The notes beneath the pieces were generated by a model, which ran no database searches, had not been told where the DNA came from, and saw nothing but the letters and a program-made list of their open reading frames with translations. A stretch of DNA of 64,000 nt from contig DDUM01000001.1 in the NCBI GenBank assembly GCA_002344795.1, positions 6,613 to 70,612 of the forward strand, given 5' to 3'. How positions within the stretch are numbered: position 1 is the stretch's first letter; every line of letters starts with the position of its first letter. This DNA is from Flammeovirgaceae bacterium UBA2338. GTDB taxonomy: Bacteria; Bacteroidota; Bacteroidia; Cytophagales; Cyclobacteriaceae. The position numbers and the translations under genes are program-made. Positions 10,001-18,522 of the stretch are shown in pieces.

Positions 10001-10262
10001 CCTGATCATCAAAGATGGGATTCCAGGTTACCCCACCATCATCTGTTTTAAATAAACCACCTGAGGCTGCACCTATATAATTGACCATTGGATTACCAGG
10101 TTCTCCGGCAATAGCTATTGCGCGGTTCCCTTCAGGTCCAATAAATCGGTATTTCATCTCCTTAAATACATCTGGATCATAGGTTTGAGCCAGCAAAGGA
10201 GACATCACAACACTTAGAAGAAAGGTGATGACATGTGCTTTTCGTAGAATAAACTTTATCAT
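7098..10262 (-). CDS. Secreted sortilin/VPS10-type beta-propeller protein
   Basis: A 1054-aa exported protein: signal peptide to about residue 25 (PLLAQ), then propeller repeats carrying Asp-box motifs of the form S/T-x-D-x-G-x-T-W, seen at least ten times (DDGGVTW, DAGKTW, KDGGKTW, TDGGDTW, DDGGETW, DEGQSW, QDGGKNW, TDYGKTW, DDGKNW). A less ordered C-terminal 300 residues contains a beta-sandwich-like part and a helical tail. Bacteroidota carry many proteins of this VPS10/BNR class, often annotated as glycosyl hydrolases, but no catalytic motif is visible and enzyme activity should not be assumed. Its own terminator follows. The role is unknown, perhaps extracellular binding. Confidence 0.8.
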   Translation of the reverse strand: MIKFILRKAHVITFLLSVVMSPLLAQTYDPDVFKEMKYRFIGPEGNRAIAIAGEPGNPMVNYIGAASGGLFKTDDGGVTWNPIFDDQDVSSVGSVALAPTDPSQVWVGTGETFVIRPAHSVGNGIYLSKDAGKTWKNMGLEKTGRIGRVVVHPKNENIVYAAALGHVYGPQQERGVYRTKDGGKTWQRILFVDENTGAADLAIDPQNPNILFASMWSIHINTWGLTSGGAGGGVYRSTDGGDTWEPMNTKGLPGGVKQPVGKTNVAIAHSNPKRVYALFEEKSPLLYRSDDGGETWQFMSNNHDMAERAPYYTRMGVSTDNPDEVYFMSVRFGQSLDGGKTLEKRPPRGGGDNHDIWIDPLNADRMMVAHDGCASISLNRGKTFQRVVLPIAQMYHVEVDNQIPYFVYGNRQDGWSYRGPSNSLQGYIPLGLWKGVGGCESGFARPDPFDNNIIWSGCYDGGLQRHDLRTGHSREVRVWPEAGYGWAPADLKYRWHWNFPLSHSPHTQHRVYVGSQYVHKTDDEGQSWQVISPDLTTNDKSHQQSSGGIAIDNLMTFDGATLFAIEESKVQKDLIWTGSNDGQVHITQDGGKNWVNVSGNIDMPKWGTIANIEPSRYDAATAYISVDMHQMGDFDPYIFKTTDYGKTWTKISNGIPKSILSFVHVVREDPKQKGLLYAGTDNALYVSFDDGKNWMLFRNNMPPAPVYWLVIQENFDDLVVGTYGRGYYIMDDISLLREYAAAAQQSSYVFNIRKAYRFQEVEAIKTDAPSLNAGRNPSYGSPVNYFLKDSVSGGVQIEIYNDQQELVRTLKGTNTAGINRVWWDLRYEPTFQPKLRTRPPGRPWVEMNAEGWRPLVTWDLDLWKGQLGPRVAPGKFTAKVKIGGKEFTETFDVLKDPNTTGTEQEIQEQVVFSLQLRDAMNTVVEMIDRMEWIRKELGDLIPITKNARLKKELVAMEAQAQGISAKLYDIHLTGAREDAFRSPMKLYGRLSALASDITANGVDFKPTNQQGEVYGVLKGRMDRVQEEYTTLLEKQVPQINNKLPDQKIDLEKKN

Positions 10263-10389
10263 TGCTTAAATTTGACTTTATTGAAATTTGGGGCGAAGCT
10301 ATGAAATTGGCAGGCTTTGTAATGCATCAAATGGGATGATCGGTGTATAAACTCAACCAATACTACCACAGAAAATAAATAGTAAACCA

Positions 10390-10887
10390 ATGGGTAAGGC
10401 TGACTGGTCAGTATTCATAAAACGTATCCCTATCAAAGCGTCTGTAGAACAAGTCTATAGGGTATGGGCTACACAAGAAGGTCTTGAACAATGGTTTTTA
10501 CGAACGGCTACTTTTGTCACTCCTGATAAAAACCCACGGGACAGAACAGCGTATGTCCAAAAGGGAGATACTTACACCTGGTATTGGCATGGCTACCCTG
10601 ATACCGTATTTGAGAAAAGAGAGGTGATCGCTGCCAATGGAAAAGATCAGATTCAATTTACTTTTTCCGGAGGGTGTCCCGTTAAAGTTACAGTCCTACC
10701 AGTAGGCGATGTCACTATTTGTGAACTTACACAGGTGAATATTCCGGCTGATGATAATCCAAACACTAATTTATATGTTGGATGTGGTGAGGGATGGACG
10801 TTTTATCTAGCTAATTTAAAATCAATCTTAGAAGGAGGTATTGATCTTCGCAATAAAGACAACACCATTACCAAAGTTATTAATTAG
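10390..10887 (+). CDS. AHSA1/SRPBCC-domain protein
   Basis: A 165-aa cytosolic protein with the START-like fold of the Aha1 homologue family. The opening strand and helix IPIKASVEQVYRVWATQEG and the EQWFL segment are typical, as is the C-terminal helix GWTFYLANLKSILEGGIDLR. Family members bind small hydrophobic ligands or act as stress-linked chaperone helpers; the ligand here is unknown. It sits six bases upstream of the M1 aminopeptidase gene and may be co-transcribed with it. Confidence 0.8.
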   Translation: MGKADWSVFIKRIPIKASVEQVYRVWATQEGLEQWFLRTATFVTPDKNPRDRTAYVQKGDTYTWYWHGYPDTVFEKREVIAANGKDQIQFTFSGGCPVKVTVLPVGDVTICELTQVNIPADDNPNTNLYVGCGEGWTFYLANLKSILEGGIDLRNKDNTITKVIN

Positions 10888-10893
10888 TAATCT

Positions 10894-13437
10894 ATGAAGT
10901 CAATTCAATTTGTATACTTACTATTTCTTTCCACATTGTTCTTTTCGTGCACACAGGAAAAAGTAGAAAAAGGAGTTTCATATGAACTCGCGCAGTCAAG
11001 GAAAGAAAGCATCAGGGACATACAATACACTTTGCATTTCGACATCCCTGCAAATCAAAACGAAAACATAGCTGGTATAAATACAATCACATTTCTTTAC
11101 AAGAAAAATACTTCTAAAAACCTCTATCTCGATTTCAATGAGAAAGCGGATCACTTACAGGAAGTCAAGGTCAATCAAAATGCAGTGGATGTAGTTTTCG
11201 AAAATGAACACATCGCTATTCCTGACAACTTATTAGTTGATGGAGAAAATAAAATAGAAATAACATTTACAGCGGGTGATTTGTCGCTGAACAGAAATGA
11301 AGAGTACCTCTATACATTGTTTGTACCTGACCGTGCCTCTACTTGTTTCCCTGGTTTTGATCAGCCGGACCTGAAAGCATCTTTTGTTCTTTCCCTTTCT
11401 ATACCCAATGAATGGGAAGCCCTCTCTAACCAACAGGCTGAGATTTCTTCGTCAGATAATAAGAAGAATTACCAGTTTCTTCCCACCCAACCTATCAGTA
11501 CCTATCAGTTTGCCTTTGCTGCTGGAAAATTTGAAAAAGCAACTGATGCTGTATCTGGAATGACGATGTATTACAGAGAGACAGATTCCACCAAAGTGGC
11601 TGCAAATCTGGAAGAGATATTTAAACTTCACAGTCAATCGCTGAACTGGCTAAAAGATTACACCAACATCTCGTATCCGTTTTCCAAGTTTGATTTTGCG
11701 CTAATACCTACCTTCCAATATGGAGGCATGGAACACCCCGGAAGTATTTTTTACAGAGAGAGCAGTTTAATCCTTGAACCATCGGCATCTGTAAATCAAA
11801 GAATGAGCAGGGCAAGTCTTATCGCCCACGAGACGGCTCACATGTGGTTCGGAAATTTAGTGACGATGCAATGGTTTGAAGATGTGTGGCTCAAAGAAGT
11901 ATTCGCCAACCTCATGGCCGCCAAAATTGTTAACCCACAATTCCCCGAAATAAATCACGACCTGCGCTTTCTCATGGCACACTATCCATCCGCCTATGAA
12001 ATAGACAGAAGTGAAGGCTCTCACCCAATACAACAAAAATTAGATAATTTAAAAAATGCCGGAACCTTGTATGGCGCCATCATCTACCAGAAGGCGCCTA
12101 TTATGATGCGCAATCTTGAAACCATGATGGGTAAAGATAATTTTCAAAGCGGACTTCGGGATTACTTATCACAATACAGTTATAGCAATGCCACATGGGA
12201 TGACCTGGTGAATTCCTTAAAGAAGTTCACGGATAAAGACCTTACACTTTGGAACAACGCGTGGATCAAAAGCAAAGGCATGCCGGATGTGGCTTACACA
12301 TTGGACAACAATCTGTCCATTCGAGTAACCAACGACAGCCTCGGTTTGGTCTGGCCGCAGACTTTTCAATATAAGTTGGTAGGAAACCAAAGTGAAGTGA
12401 GAGAAATTGTCATCAGTGATCCTTCTGGCTATACTGCCCCCTCTTCGTCACCTGATTTAAACATTGTGCCCAACTACAATGGAAGAGGATATGGATATTT
12501 TGCTGCGGACGAAAAGAGCAGAAACAACATGCTTGCCACCGTAAACAGCATAGAAAATCCGGAAGTGCGTGCTGCCATGTGGATCAACATTTGGGAGTAT
12601 GTGTTGCGGGGTGAGTTAGAAGCCAAGCAAACATTAGAAACCATTCTCGCGGGAATGGCTACAGAAAGAAATCCATTGATACTGGAATACATCACCAACA
12701 GAATGAGCAATATCTTTTGGCAGTTCACAACCCCTGAAGACCGACAACTAATAAGCGCACAGATTGATGAAACACTTTTTGATTTGATGGCGCTTGAAAA
12801 AGATGTTTCATTAAAACGTATTTTGTTCAATTGTTTCAGGCAAACCGCTAACAGCAAAGAAGGTATTGAGAATCTCAAAAAATTCTGGGGTGACGAGATG
12901 ACCTTAGGTTTGGAGATATCAGAACAGGATCACATTGAGTTGGCTTATCAAATAGCAGTGAGGGGTGCCGATGGAAGCAATGAGATTCTTGCAGCGCAAC
13001 TCAAAAATACCAAGAACCCCGACCGCAAAGAAGCCATGCAATTCATTATGGGATCATTATCGAGTGACGAAGCGGAACGTGATATATTCTTTGAAAGTTT
13101 AAAAGATCCTAAAAACAGAGAGCATGAGCCTTGGGTATTGAAAACATTGGGATTTCTGCATCACCCGCTCCGCGCTCAACAATCAGTGAAATACATTCAA
13201 CCAAGCCTGGAGATGTTACAAGAAATTCAGCTTACGGGTGACATCTTTTTTCCAAAAGGATGGGTTGAACAAACGGTTTCTACTTACCAATCGAAAGAAG
13301 CAGCAGATGCTGTAAAACAGTTTTTAATTAATAATCCGAATTTATCTCAAAACCTTAAAAACAAACTGCTCCAGTCTGCTGATCCATTGTTCAGGGCTGA
13401 AAAGATTTTAGCGTCTAAGCAGGCGCAAAATATGTAA
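10894..13437 (+). CDS. M1-family aminopeptidase lipoprotein
   Basis: An 847-aa zinc aminopeptidase. A lipobox LFFSC places a lipidated Cys at residue 19. The catalytic core has the exopeptidase motif GGMEHPG at about 277-283 (family form GAMEN), the zinc motif HETAH at 312-316 and the third ligand Glu335 exactly 18 residues further on. A helical ERAP1-like C-terminal domain follows from about 560. It should release N-terminal residues from peptides at the cell envelope. The deacetylase lipoprotein follows after nine bases, and an amino acid permease lies further downstream, which fits peptide scavenging. Confidence 0.9.
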   Translation: MKSIQFVYLLFLSTLFFSCTQEKVEKGVSYELAQSRKESIRDIQYTLHFDIPANQNENIAGINTITFLYKKNTSKNLYLDFNEKADHLQEVKVNQNAVDVVFENEHIAIPDNLLVDGENKIEITFTAGDLSLNRNEEYLYTLFVPDRASTCFPGFDQPDLKASFVLSLSIPNEWEALSNQQAEISSSDNKKNYQFLPTQPISTYQFAFAAGKFEKATDAVSGMTMYYRETDSTKVAANLEEIFKLHSQSLNWLKDYTNISYPFSKFDFALIPTFQYGGMEHPGSIFYRESSLILEPSASVNQRMSRASLIAHETAHMWFGNLVTMQWFEDVWLKEVFANLMAAKIVNPQFPEINHDLRFLMAHYPSAYEIDRSEGSHPIQQKLDNLKNAGTLYGAIIYQKAPIMMRNLETMMGKDNFQSGLRDYLSQYSYSNATWDDLVNSLKKFTDKDLTLWNNAWIKSKGMPDVAYTLDNNLSIRVTNDSLGLVWPQTFQYKLVGNQSEVREIVISDPSGYTAPSSSPDLNIVPNYNGRGYGYFAADEKSRNNMLATVNSIENPEVRAAMWINIWEYVLRGELEAKQTLETILAGMATERNPLILEYITNRMSNIFWQFTTPEDRQLISAQIDETLFDLMALEKDVSLKRILFNCFRQTANSKEGIENLKKFWGDEMTLGLEISEQDHIELAYQIAVRGADGSNEILAAQLKNTKNPDRKEAMQFIMGSLSSDEAERDIFFESLKDPKNREHEPWVLKTLGFLHHPLRAQQSVKYIQPSLEMLQEIQLTGDIFFPKGWVEQTVSTYQSKEAADAVKQFLINNPNLSQNLKNKLLQSADPLFRAEKILASKQAQNM

Positions 13438-13446
13438 CTTACCATT

Positions 13447-14409
13447 ATGAAAAATTTCCTATTGCTCTCCCTAAGTCTTATTGCATTAAGTTGTAATAAC
13501 CCACAACCCACTGCCACAGAAAAACAGGAAGATCAAAAATGGACCTGGGAAACAGAACGTTTTGAAAAAGCTGTCAATCAGGTAAGAGCAGGAAAAGATC
13601 TTACACCCAAATCATGGCCCAATGGTGCCAGGGTAGCAGTACTTCTTTCTTTTGATGTTGACAACGAAACGGTAGCCTGGTGGGATGGAGAACCAACGAT
13701 TTCAGATTTGTCGAGAGGAGAATACGGATCGCGGGTTGCCTTGCGAAGAGTAATAGATTTATTGGAAAAGCATGAAGTGCCTGCTTCTTTTTTCATTCCT
13801 GCTTTAAGTCTTCACCTTGCGCCACAGATGGCAGACGAAATAAAAAGATTACCACGACATGAGTTTGCAGTGCATGGATGGATACATGAACGCAACACAA
13901 GAGTGCCTGCTGACAAAGAAAGAGAGATGGTGATCAACTCGAAGAAAATGTTAGAAGACCTTACGGGTGAAACTCCCGTTGGCTATAGAGCACCATCATG
14001 GAATTTCAGTGCAGCCACGCCAGACATTATCAAGGAGGTGGGATTCCTTTATGAAAGTTCTATGATGGCGGATGATCGTCCTTACGAATTGGTCATCAAT
14101 GGAGAACCCTCCGGCATAGTGGAGTTACCCGTTGAATGGATACTAGATGATGCTCCCCTTCTCAATCCAAGAGGAAACAGTTATGCCAATCCACGCCAGC
14201 TTCTTGAAGTACTAAAAGATGAATTTGATGTGGCCTATGATGAAGGCACCATGTTCCTAATGACCATGCATCCTCATTACAGCGGTCACCGATCACGCAT
14301 TGTTGTATTGGAAGAGTTGATTGAATACATCAAATCGAAAGACAATGTTTGGTTTGGTACGCACCAGGAAGCTGCTGAATATGTAAAAGCAGAAGTAGGA
14401 TTTGACTAA
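13447..14409 (+). CDS. Polysaccharide deacetylase-family lipoprotein (CE4, PuuE/HpPgdA-like)
   Basis: A 320-aa lipoprotein (lipobox Cys16) with a NodB-type barrel. Visible motifs are the Asp pair FDVDNE (Asp70, Asp72), the metal histidines in HGWIHE (His143 and His147), the YRAPSWNFS segment at about 187-195 and a late MTMHPHYSG segment. This arrangement matches the PuuE/allantoinase-like and Helicobacter PgdA-like branch better than classic chitin deacetylases, so the substrate may be peptidoglycan, a polysaccharide or an imide. Probably transcribed with the M1 aminopeptidase. Confidence 0.82.
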   Translation: MKNFLLLSLSLIALSCNNPQPTATEKQEDQKWTWETERFEKAVNQVRAGKDLTPKSWPNGARVAVLLSFDVDNETVAWWDGEPTISDLSRGEYGSRVALRRVIDLLEKHEVPASFFIPALSLHLAPQMADEIKRLPRHEFAVHGWIHERNTRVPADKEREMVINSKKMLEDLTGETPVGYRAPSWNFSAATPDIIKEVGFLYESSMMADDRPYELVINGEPSGIVELPVEWILDDAPLLNPRGNSYANPRQLLEVLKDEFDVAYDEGTMFLMTMHPHYSGHRSRIVVLEELIEYIKSKDNVWFGTHQEAAEYVKAEVGFD

Positions 14410-14578
14410 TAGCCACTGAACTTCTTCATCACCTCCTTCCAGGCGTTTTGGCAAACCTACCATGGTACAGTAATCTCTATAAGCAACGAATCAATTATAA
14501 TTTGATTCATAACCAACAATACACAAAGTATTTTAATTCTTCTTCTCATTTAACCTTGCTTAAAACAAAATAAAACTT

Positions 14579-14592
14579 CAATATTAATATTG
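14579..14592. promoter_or_regulatory. 14-bp perfect palindrome upstream of the APC permease
   Basis: CAATATTAATATTG is fully self-complementary and lies 40 bases before the permease start. It is followed at once by a second small inverted repeat, TTGTA/TACAA. A candidate operator, but the AT-rich setting makes chance possible. Confidence 0.3.
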
Positions 14593-14631
14593 TAGTTTTT
14601 ACAATTCAGTCAACTGCTCATCACTTAGTTC

Positions 14632-15912
14632 ATGAGTCAATTTATTCGCGCTATCAGGAAATGGGACTTGGTGCTGTTGATGATCAATACCATTATTGGC
14701 GCAGGAATATTTGGTCTCCCCTCAAAAGTATTTCAGCTCTCTGGCACCTATAGCATTCTTGCCTTTGTGGTATGTGCACTGGTGATATTTAACATCATCA
14801 TTTGCTTCGCGGAGGTAGGAAGTCGATTCGACAAAACAGGCGGACCCTACATATACATACTTGAAGCCTTTGGTAGTTTTCCGGCTTTCATCATGGGATG
14901 GCTCCTATTGTGGTCGCGAATAATATCTTATGCTGCTCTCATCAATTTATTGGTCACCTATAGTTCTTACTATCATCCCAGTCTCAATCATTTTTTTCCA
15001 CGCTTGATGGTTATGGTAGTGCTCACTGGTATTCTTACGGGCATTAACTACGTAGGTGTAAAGAAAACCACCACTGTCAACAACTTCCTGACCATTGGTA
15101 AAGTGGTGCCCCTACTCATTTTTATACTTGTAGGCTTTTTCTTTTTACAACCCGAACTCCTCTCCTTCAGGGAATTGCCGGAGTTCAACAATTTTTCATC
15201 CTCTGTTCTTTTATTGGTTTTTGCATTCGGTGGCTTTGAGGTGGTGGTGATCAACTCTGGTGAGATGAAGAATCCCAATAAGATTGTGCCTTATGCACTG
15301 ATCATCTCCGCTCTGATTGTAATGGTGTTGTATGGATCGATCCAGCTCGTATCAGTAGGTACACTGCCAACGCTTGGCCAATCTGAAAAGCCGCTGGCAG
15401 ATGCCGCGCAAAGTTTTATGGGAAGTTTCGGAGGAAACCTTATTACCATAGGTGCAATCATTTCTATTGTAGGTGCCTTAAACGCCATACTTTTGGTTGG
15501 CTCCCGGTTATTGTTTGCTTTGAGTGACGAAGGGCAATTACCCAAATCACTTTCCATTGTTCATGAAAAATATCGGACACCTACCCTTGCGCTATTTGCA
15601 TTTACAGGCCTTTCCCTGATCATTGCCGTAACAGGTTCCTTCATATATGCCATTACCATCACTGCCATCATTCGCACTGTGATGTATGCCATGGTATGTG
15701 GTGCGTTGATTAAATTAAGAAAACAGGATAAAGAAGGAAAAGAGGCAGCCTATAAGATTCCTCACGGAAAATTATTTGCACTGACCGGAATTCTGTTTTC
15801 TGTCTGGTTATTTTCCAGTTCGCAGTTGGTAGAAATGAGGGATGTGTTGATTTGCATTCTCGTTGGCGTTATTACTTATTGGCTATACAAGAAAACAAAA
15901 GCCGTAAAATAG
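14632..15912 (+). CDS. APC-superfamily amino acid permease
   Basis: A 426-aa inner membrane protein with about 12 hydrophobic segments. The first helix carries the family signature NTIIGAGIFGLPSKVFQLSG, where the unwound Gly-rich stretch binds substrate backbone. Length and motif fit the amino acid-polyamine-organocation superfamily. The specific amino acid cannot be told. It follows the exported aminopeptidase gene, so uptake of released amino acids is a reasonable guess. Confidence 0.87.
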   Translation: MSQFIRAIRKWDLVLLMINTIIGAGIFGLPSKVFQLSGTYSILAFVVCALVIFNIIICFAEVGSRFDKTGGPYIYILEAFGSFPAFIMGWLLLWSRIISYAALINLLVTYSSYYHPSLNHFFPRLMVMVVLTGILTGINYVGVKKTTTVNNFLTIGKVVPLLIFILVGFFFLQPELLSFRELPEFNNFSSSVLLLVFAFGGFEVVVINSGEMKNPNKIVPYALIISALIVMVLYGSIQLVSVGTLPTLGQSEKPLADAAQSFMGSFGGNLITIGAIISIVGALNAILLVGSRLLFALSDEGQLPKSLSIVHEKYRTPTLALFAFTGLSLIIAVTGSFIYAITITAIIRTVMYAMVCGALIKLRKQDKEGKEAAYKIPHGKLFALTGILFSVWLFSSSQLVEMRDVLICILVGVITYWLYKKTKAVK

Positions 15913-15991
15913 TCCGTGACCGAACATTAACTTTTATTAAATTTCCTGTAACCTTTAGCAGAAACAGAGGTTTTTGGTTAAAACCTTCGCT

Positions 15992-18361
15992 ATGATAGCC
16001 AATTACCTAAAGATTGCTCTCCGTAACCTGAATCGTCACAAAGGATACACCATTATTTCAGTTAGTGGATTAGCACTGGGGCTAGCCTGTTGCCTTACTC
16101 TCTTGCTTTACATTCAGCATGAATTAAGTTACGACACCTATCATCACAACAACAAGCGCATCTATCGATTGGTAACCGATGTCGAAGGCTCAAGCTATGG
16201 TGGTATTGCCAAAGTCCATGGCCCCTGGGGCCCTACAGCGCAAAGTGAACTGCCAGAAGTAGAAACCATGACGCGTTTTGTTTTCGCTCATCAAACTTTA
16301 TTCACAGTTGGTGAATTAAACGCATATGAAAACGATGGCTTTATTACAGATTCAACAGTCTTTAACCTGTTTGATTTCAAAATCATCAACGGAGACGCCA
16401 GCTCCGCTCTTACAAGACCAGATGGAATTGTCATTACGGAAAGTCTGGCAAATAAATATTTTAATAATCAAAATCCATTAGGCAAAACCATCACGCTTAA
16501 CAACGAACAAGAAGTTGAAGTCACGGCCGTGATCAAAGATATTCCTTCCAACTCTCATTTTACCTTTACTTTTCTTTTGCCCATGTCAGGCTATCATCAC
16601 CCTGACAAAGATAGCTGGAGGCTATGGAATCAATTTTATACCTACCTTTTACTTAAGGATGGTGCAAGCCCAACTGTAGTCAGTAACAAGTTTAAAGATT
16701 TACTTCCCTCCTATCTTGAAGCAGAGGACGCTGAATCGTACATCCCACACCTCCAATCGCTTACTTCCATTCATTTAGGATCACATTTATTCAGAGAGAT
16801 TGAGGCGAATTCTGATATTACTTACCTCTACGTGTTTGGCGCCATTGGAATACTCATCCTTATTATCTCCTCGATCAATTTCATCAACCTCACCACTGCC
16901 AGGGCGCTGACAAGAATGAAGGAAGTGGGGATAAGAAAAACATCAGGAGCCGTACGATCTCAATTGGTCACTCAATACTTGAGTGAAGCTTTGATCATCA
17001 GTTATATTTCACTGGCCCTAGGATTTCTTCTGTTTTATTTATTTCTACCCTCATTTAACACACTGACTGGCAAAACCTTTTCCTTACTTGCCAATGGCAA
17101 CAGCCTGTTTTATAGTCTGGCCTTTCTTGCAGCTACTATCACAGGATTAATATCAGGCAGCTATCCAGCATTTTATCTTGCTCGTCAAAAACCATCGGAA
17201 GTATTGAAAGGAAAAACAAAAACCTCTGGTAGCAATACCACCAGAAAGGCACTGATAATTATACAATTTGCAATCTCAGCCTTTCTCATTATCTCAGCAG
17301 CTATCATTTTTCAGCAGCTGTCTTATATCCAATCTAAAAAGTTAGGTTTCAATCCCAGCGAACTCATTACAGTGCCCATTCAGAACAATGTCATGAGGAT
17401 GAAAGCTGAAACTATTAAAAATGAACTTTTAGCTGATCCTCATGTGGAGAGCGTAACTGTTTCCGGAGGACAACCCGGAGGCAATGACTGGGGTATTCCC
17501 TTAGAGATAGAAGGTGTCGATCCCGATCAGGCTCCTCCTATGCGTGTACTTGCTGTTGGCCATGACTTTATCAATACATTTCAAATGGAAATTTTGAAGG
17601 GTAGGGATTTCTCCAAAGACTTTGCAAGTGACACAATTGCTTACATTATCAATGAAGAGGCTGCACGACAATTGGGATGGCAGAATCCTCTAGATCATAG
17701 AATAGGTATGCCGGCAGTAGGAAGGCCTCCCGGGTCTGTTATTGGTGTTATTAAGGATTTTCATTTCAGATCATTGAAAGAAAAAATTGCTCCAGTGGTT
17801 CTTTTTATACCACCATCAAGTTGGTCGAGCTACTATACCATTAGGATTAAAACAGACGAAATGCAGGCAGGCTTAAATGCGGTGGAGAAAATTTGGAATC
17901 AATTTGACACCACACATCCGTTTACCTATACATTCTTTGATGAAACATATGGCCGGTTGTATGCAGCAGAAAAAAGGCTGGGAACATTAGTGGCCTATTT
18001 CACTTTCATCGGAATATTTATTGCGTGCATGGGTTTGTTTAGCTTATCCTCATTTATGACAGCACAACGAACCAAGGAAATAGGCATTCGCAAAGTATTG
18101 GGTGCTTCTGTCAAGTCCATCACCATCATGCTCACCAAGGAATTAATCCTTCTGGTCGTGTTGGGTTTCCTTGCGGCTGTTCCGATAGGATATTACATCA
18201 TGCAACAATGGTTAGGAGACTTCGCCTATCGAGTCAGCATTCAACCTGAAATCTTTGTGGTTACAGCATTATCCACATTGGCCATTGCCATTATTACAGT
18301 TAGCTTTAAAGTGATCCGAGCAGGCACAAAAAATCCTGTTGAAGCACTTAGGATCGAATAA
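15992..18361 (+). CDS. FtsX/MacB-type ABC transporter permease, paralogue 1
   Basis: A 789-aa membrane protein built as two MacB-like halves: N-terminal helix at about 15-40, large periplasmic domain, FtsX core of three helices at about 280-420, another helix and periplasmic domain, then a second FtsX core at about 670-780 with the repeated text EIGIRKVLGASV. The frame extends to a TTG at 15974; the ATG at 15992 (MIANYLKIALRNL) matches the starts of the two following paralogues. No ATPase gene lies nearby. The family includes mechanotransmitting lipid or peptide exporters and regulators of cell-wall enzymes. The role here is unknown. Confidence 0.85.
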   Translation: MIANYLKIALRNLNRHKGYTIISVSGLALGLACCLTLLLYIQHELSYDTYHHNNKRIYRLVTDVEGSSYGGIAKVHGPWGPTAQSELPEVETMTRFVFAHQTLFTVGELNAYENDGFITDSTVFNLFDFKIINGDASSALTRPDGIVITESLANKYFNNQNPLGKTITLNNEQEVEVTAVIKDIPSNSHFTFTFLLPMSGYHHPDKDSWRLWNQFYTYLLLKDGASPTVVSNKFKDLLPSYLEAEDAESYIPHLQSLTSIHLGSHLFREIEANSDITYLYVFGAIGILILIISSINFINLTTARALTRMKEVGIRKTSGAVRSQLVTQYLSEALIISYISLALGFLLFYLFLPSFNTLTGKTFSLLANGNSLFYSLAFLAATITGLISGSYPAFYLARQKPSEVLKGKTKTSGSNTTRKALIIIQFAISAFLIISAAIIFQQLSYIQSKKLGFNPSELITVPIQNNVMRMKAETIKNELLADPHVESVTVSGGQPGGNDWGIPLEIEGVDPDQAPPMRVLAVGHDFINTFQMEILKGRDFSKDFASDTIAYIINEEAARQLGWQNPLDHRIGMPAVGRPPGSVIGVIKDFHFRSLKEKIAPVVLFIPPSSWSSYYTIRIKTDEMQAGLNAVEKIWNQFDTTHPFTYTFFDETYGRLYAAEKRLGTLVAYFTFIGIFIACMGLFSLSSFMTAQRTKEIGIRKVLGASVKSITIMLTKELILLVVLGFLAAVPIGYYIMQQWLGDFAYRVSIQPEIFVVTALSTLAIAIITVSFKVIRAGTKNPVEALRIE

Positions 18362-18522
18362 ATGTTCATTATTGTATCTAACCGATCGGATTCGAACATT
18401 AATTTGAATCAAAATACCCGAAGCTCTGCATTTTTATTGCTAATTGAAACAATTATAGTTCATGGCATGCAACTTGGTCATATGCGATTTGTCATTAACT
18501 CATCCTTAAACTAAAATTTGAT

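Noticed and set aside
14410..14631. Possible gene remnant on the minus strand just after the deacetylase
   Set aside because: A short frame can be read but has no supporting length or family resemblance; treated as intergenic.
10894..15912. A dedicated peptide-utilisation operon
   Set aside because: The M1 aminopeptidase, deacetylase and permease are adjacent, but a 222-base gap with its own likely promoter precedes the permease, so one shared operon cannot be claimed.
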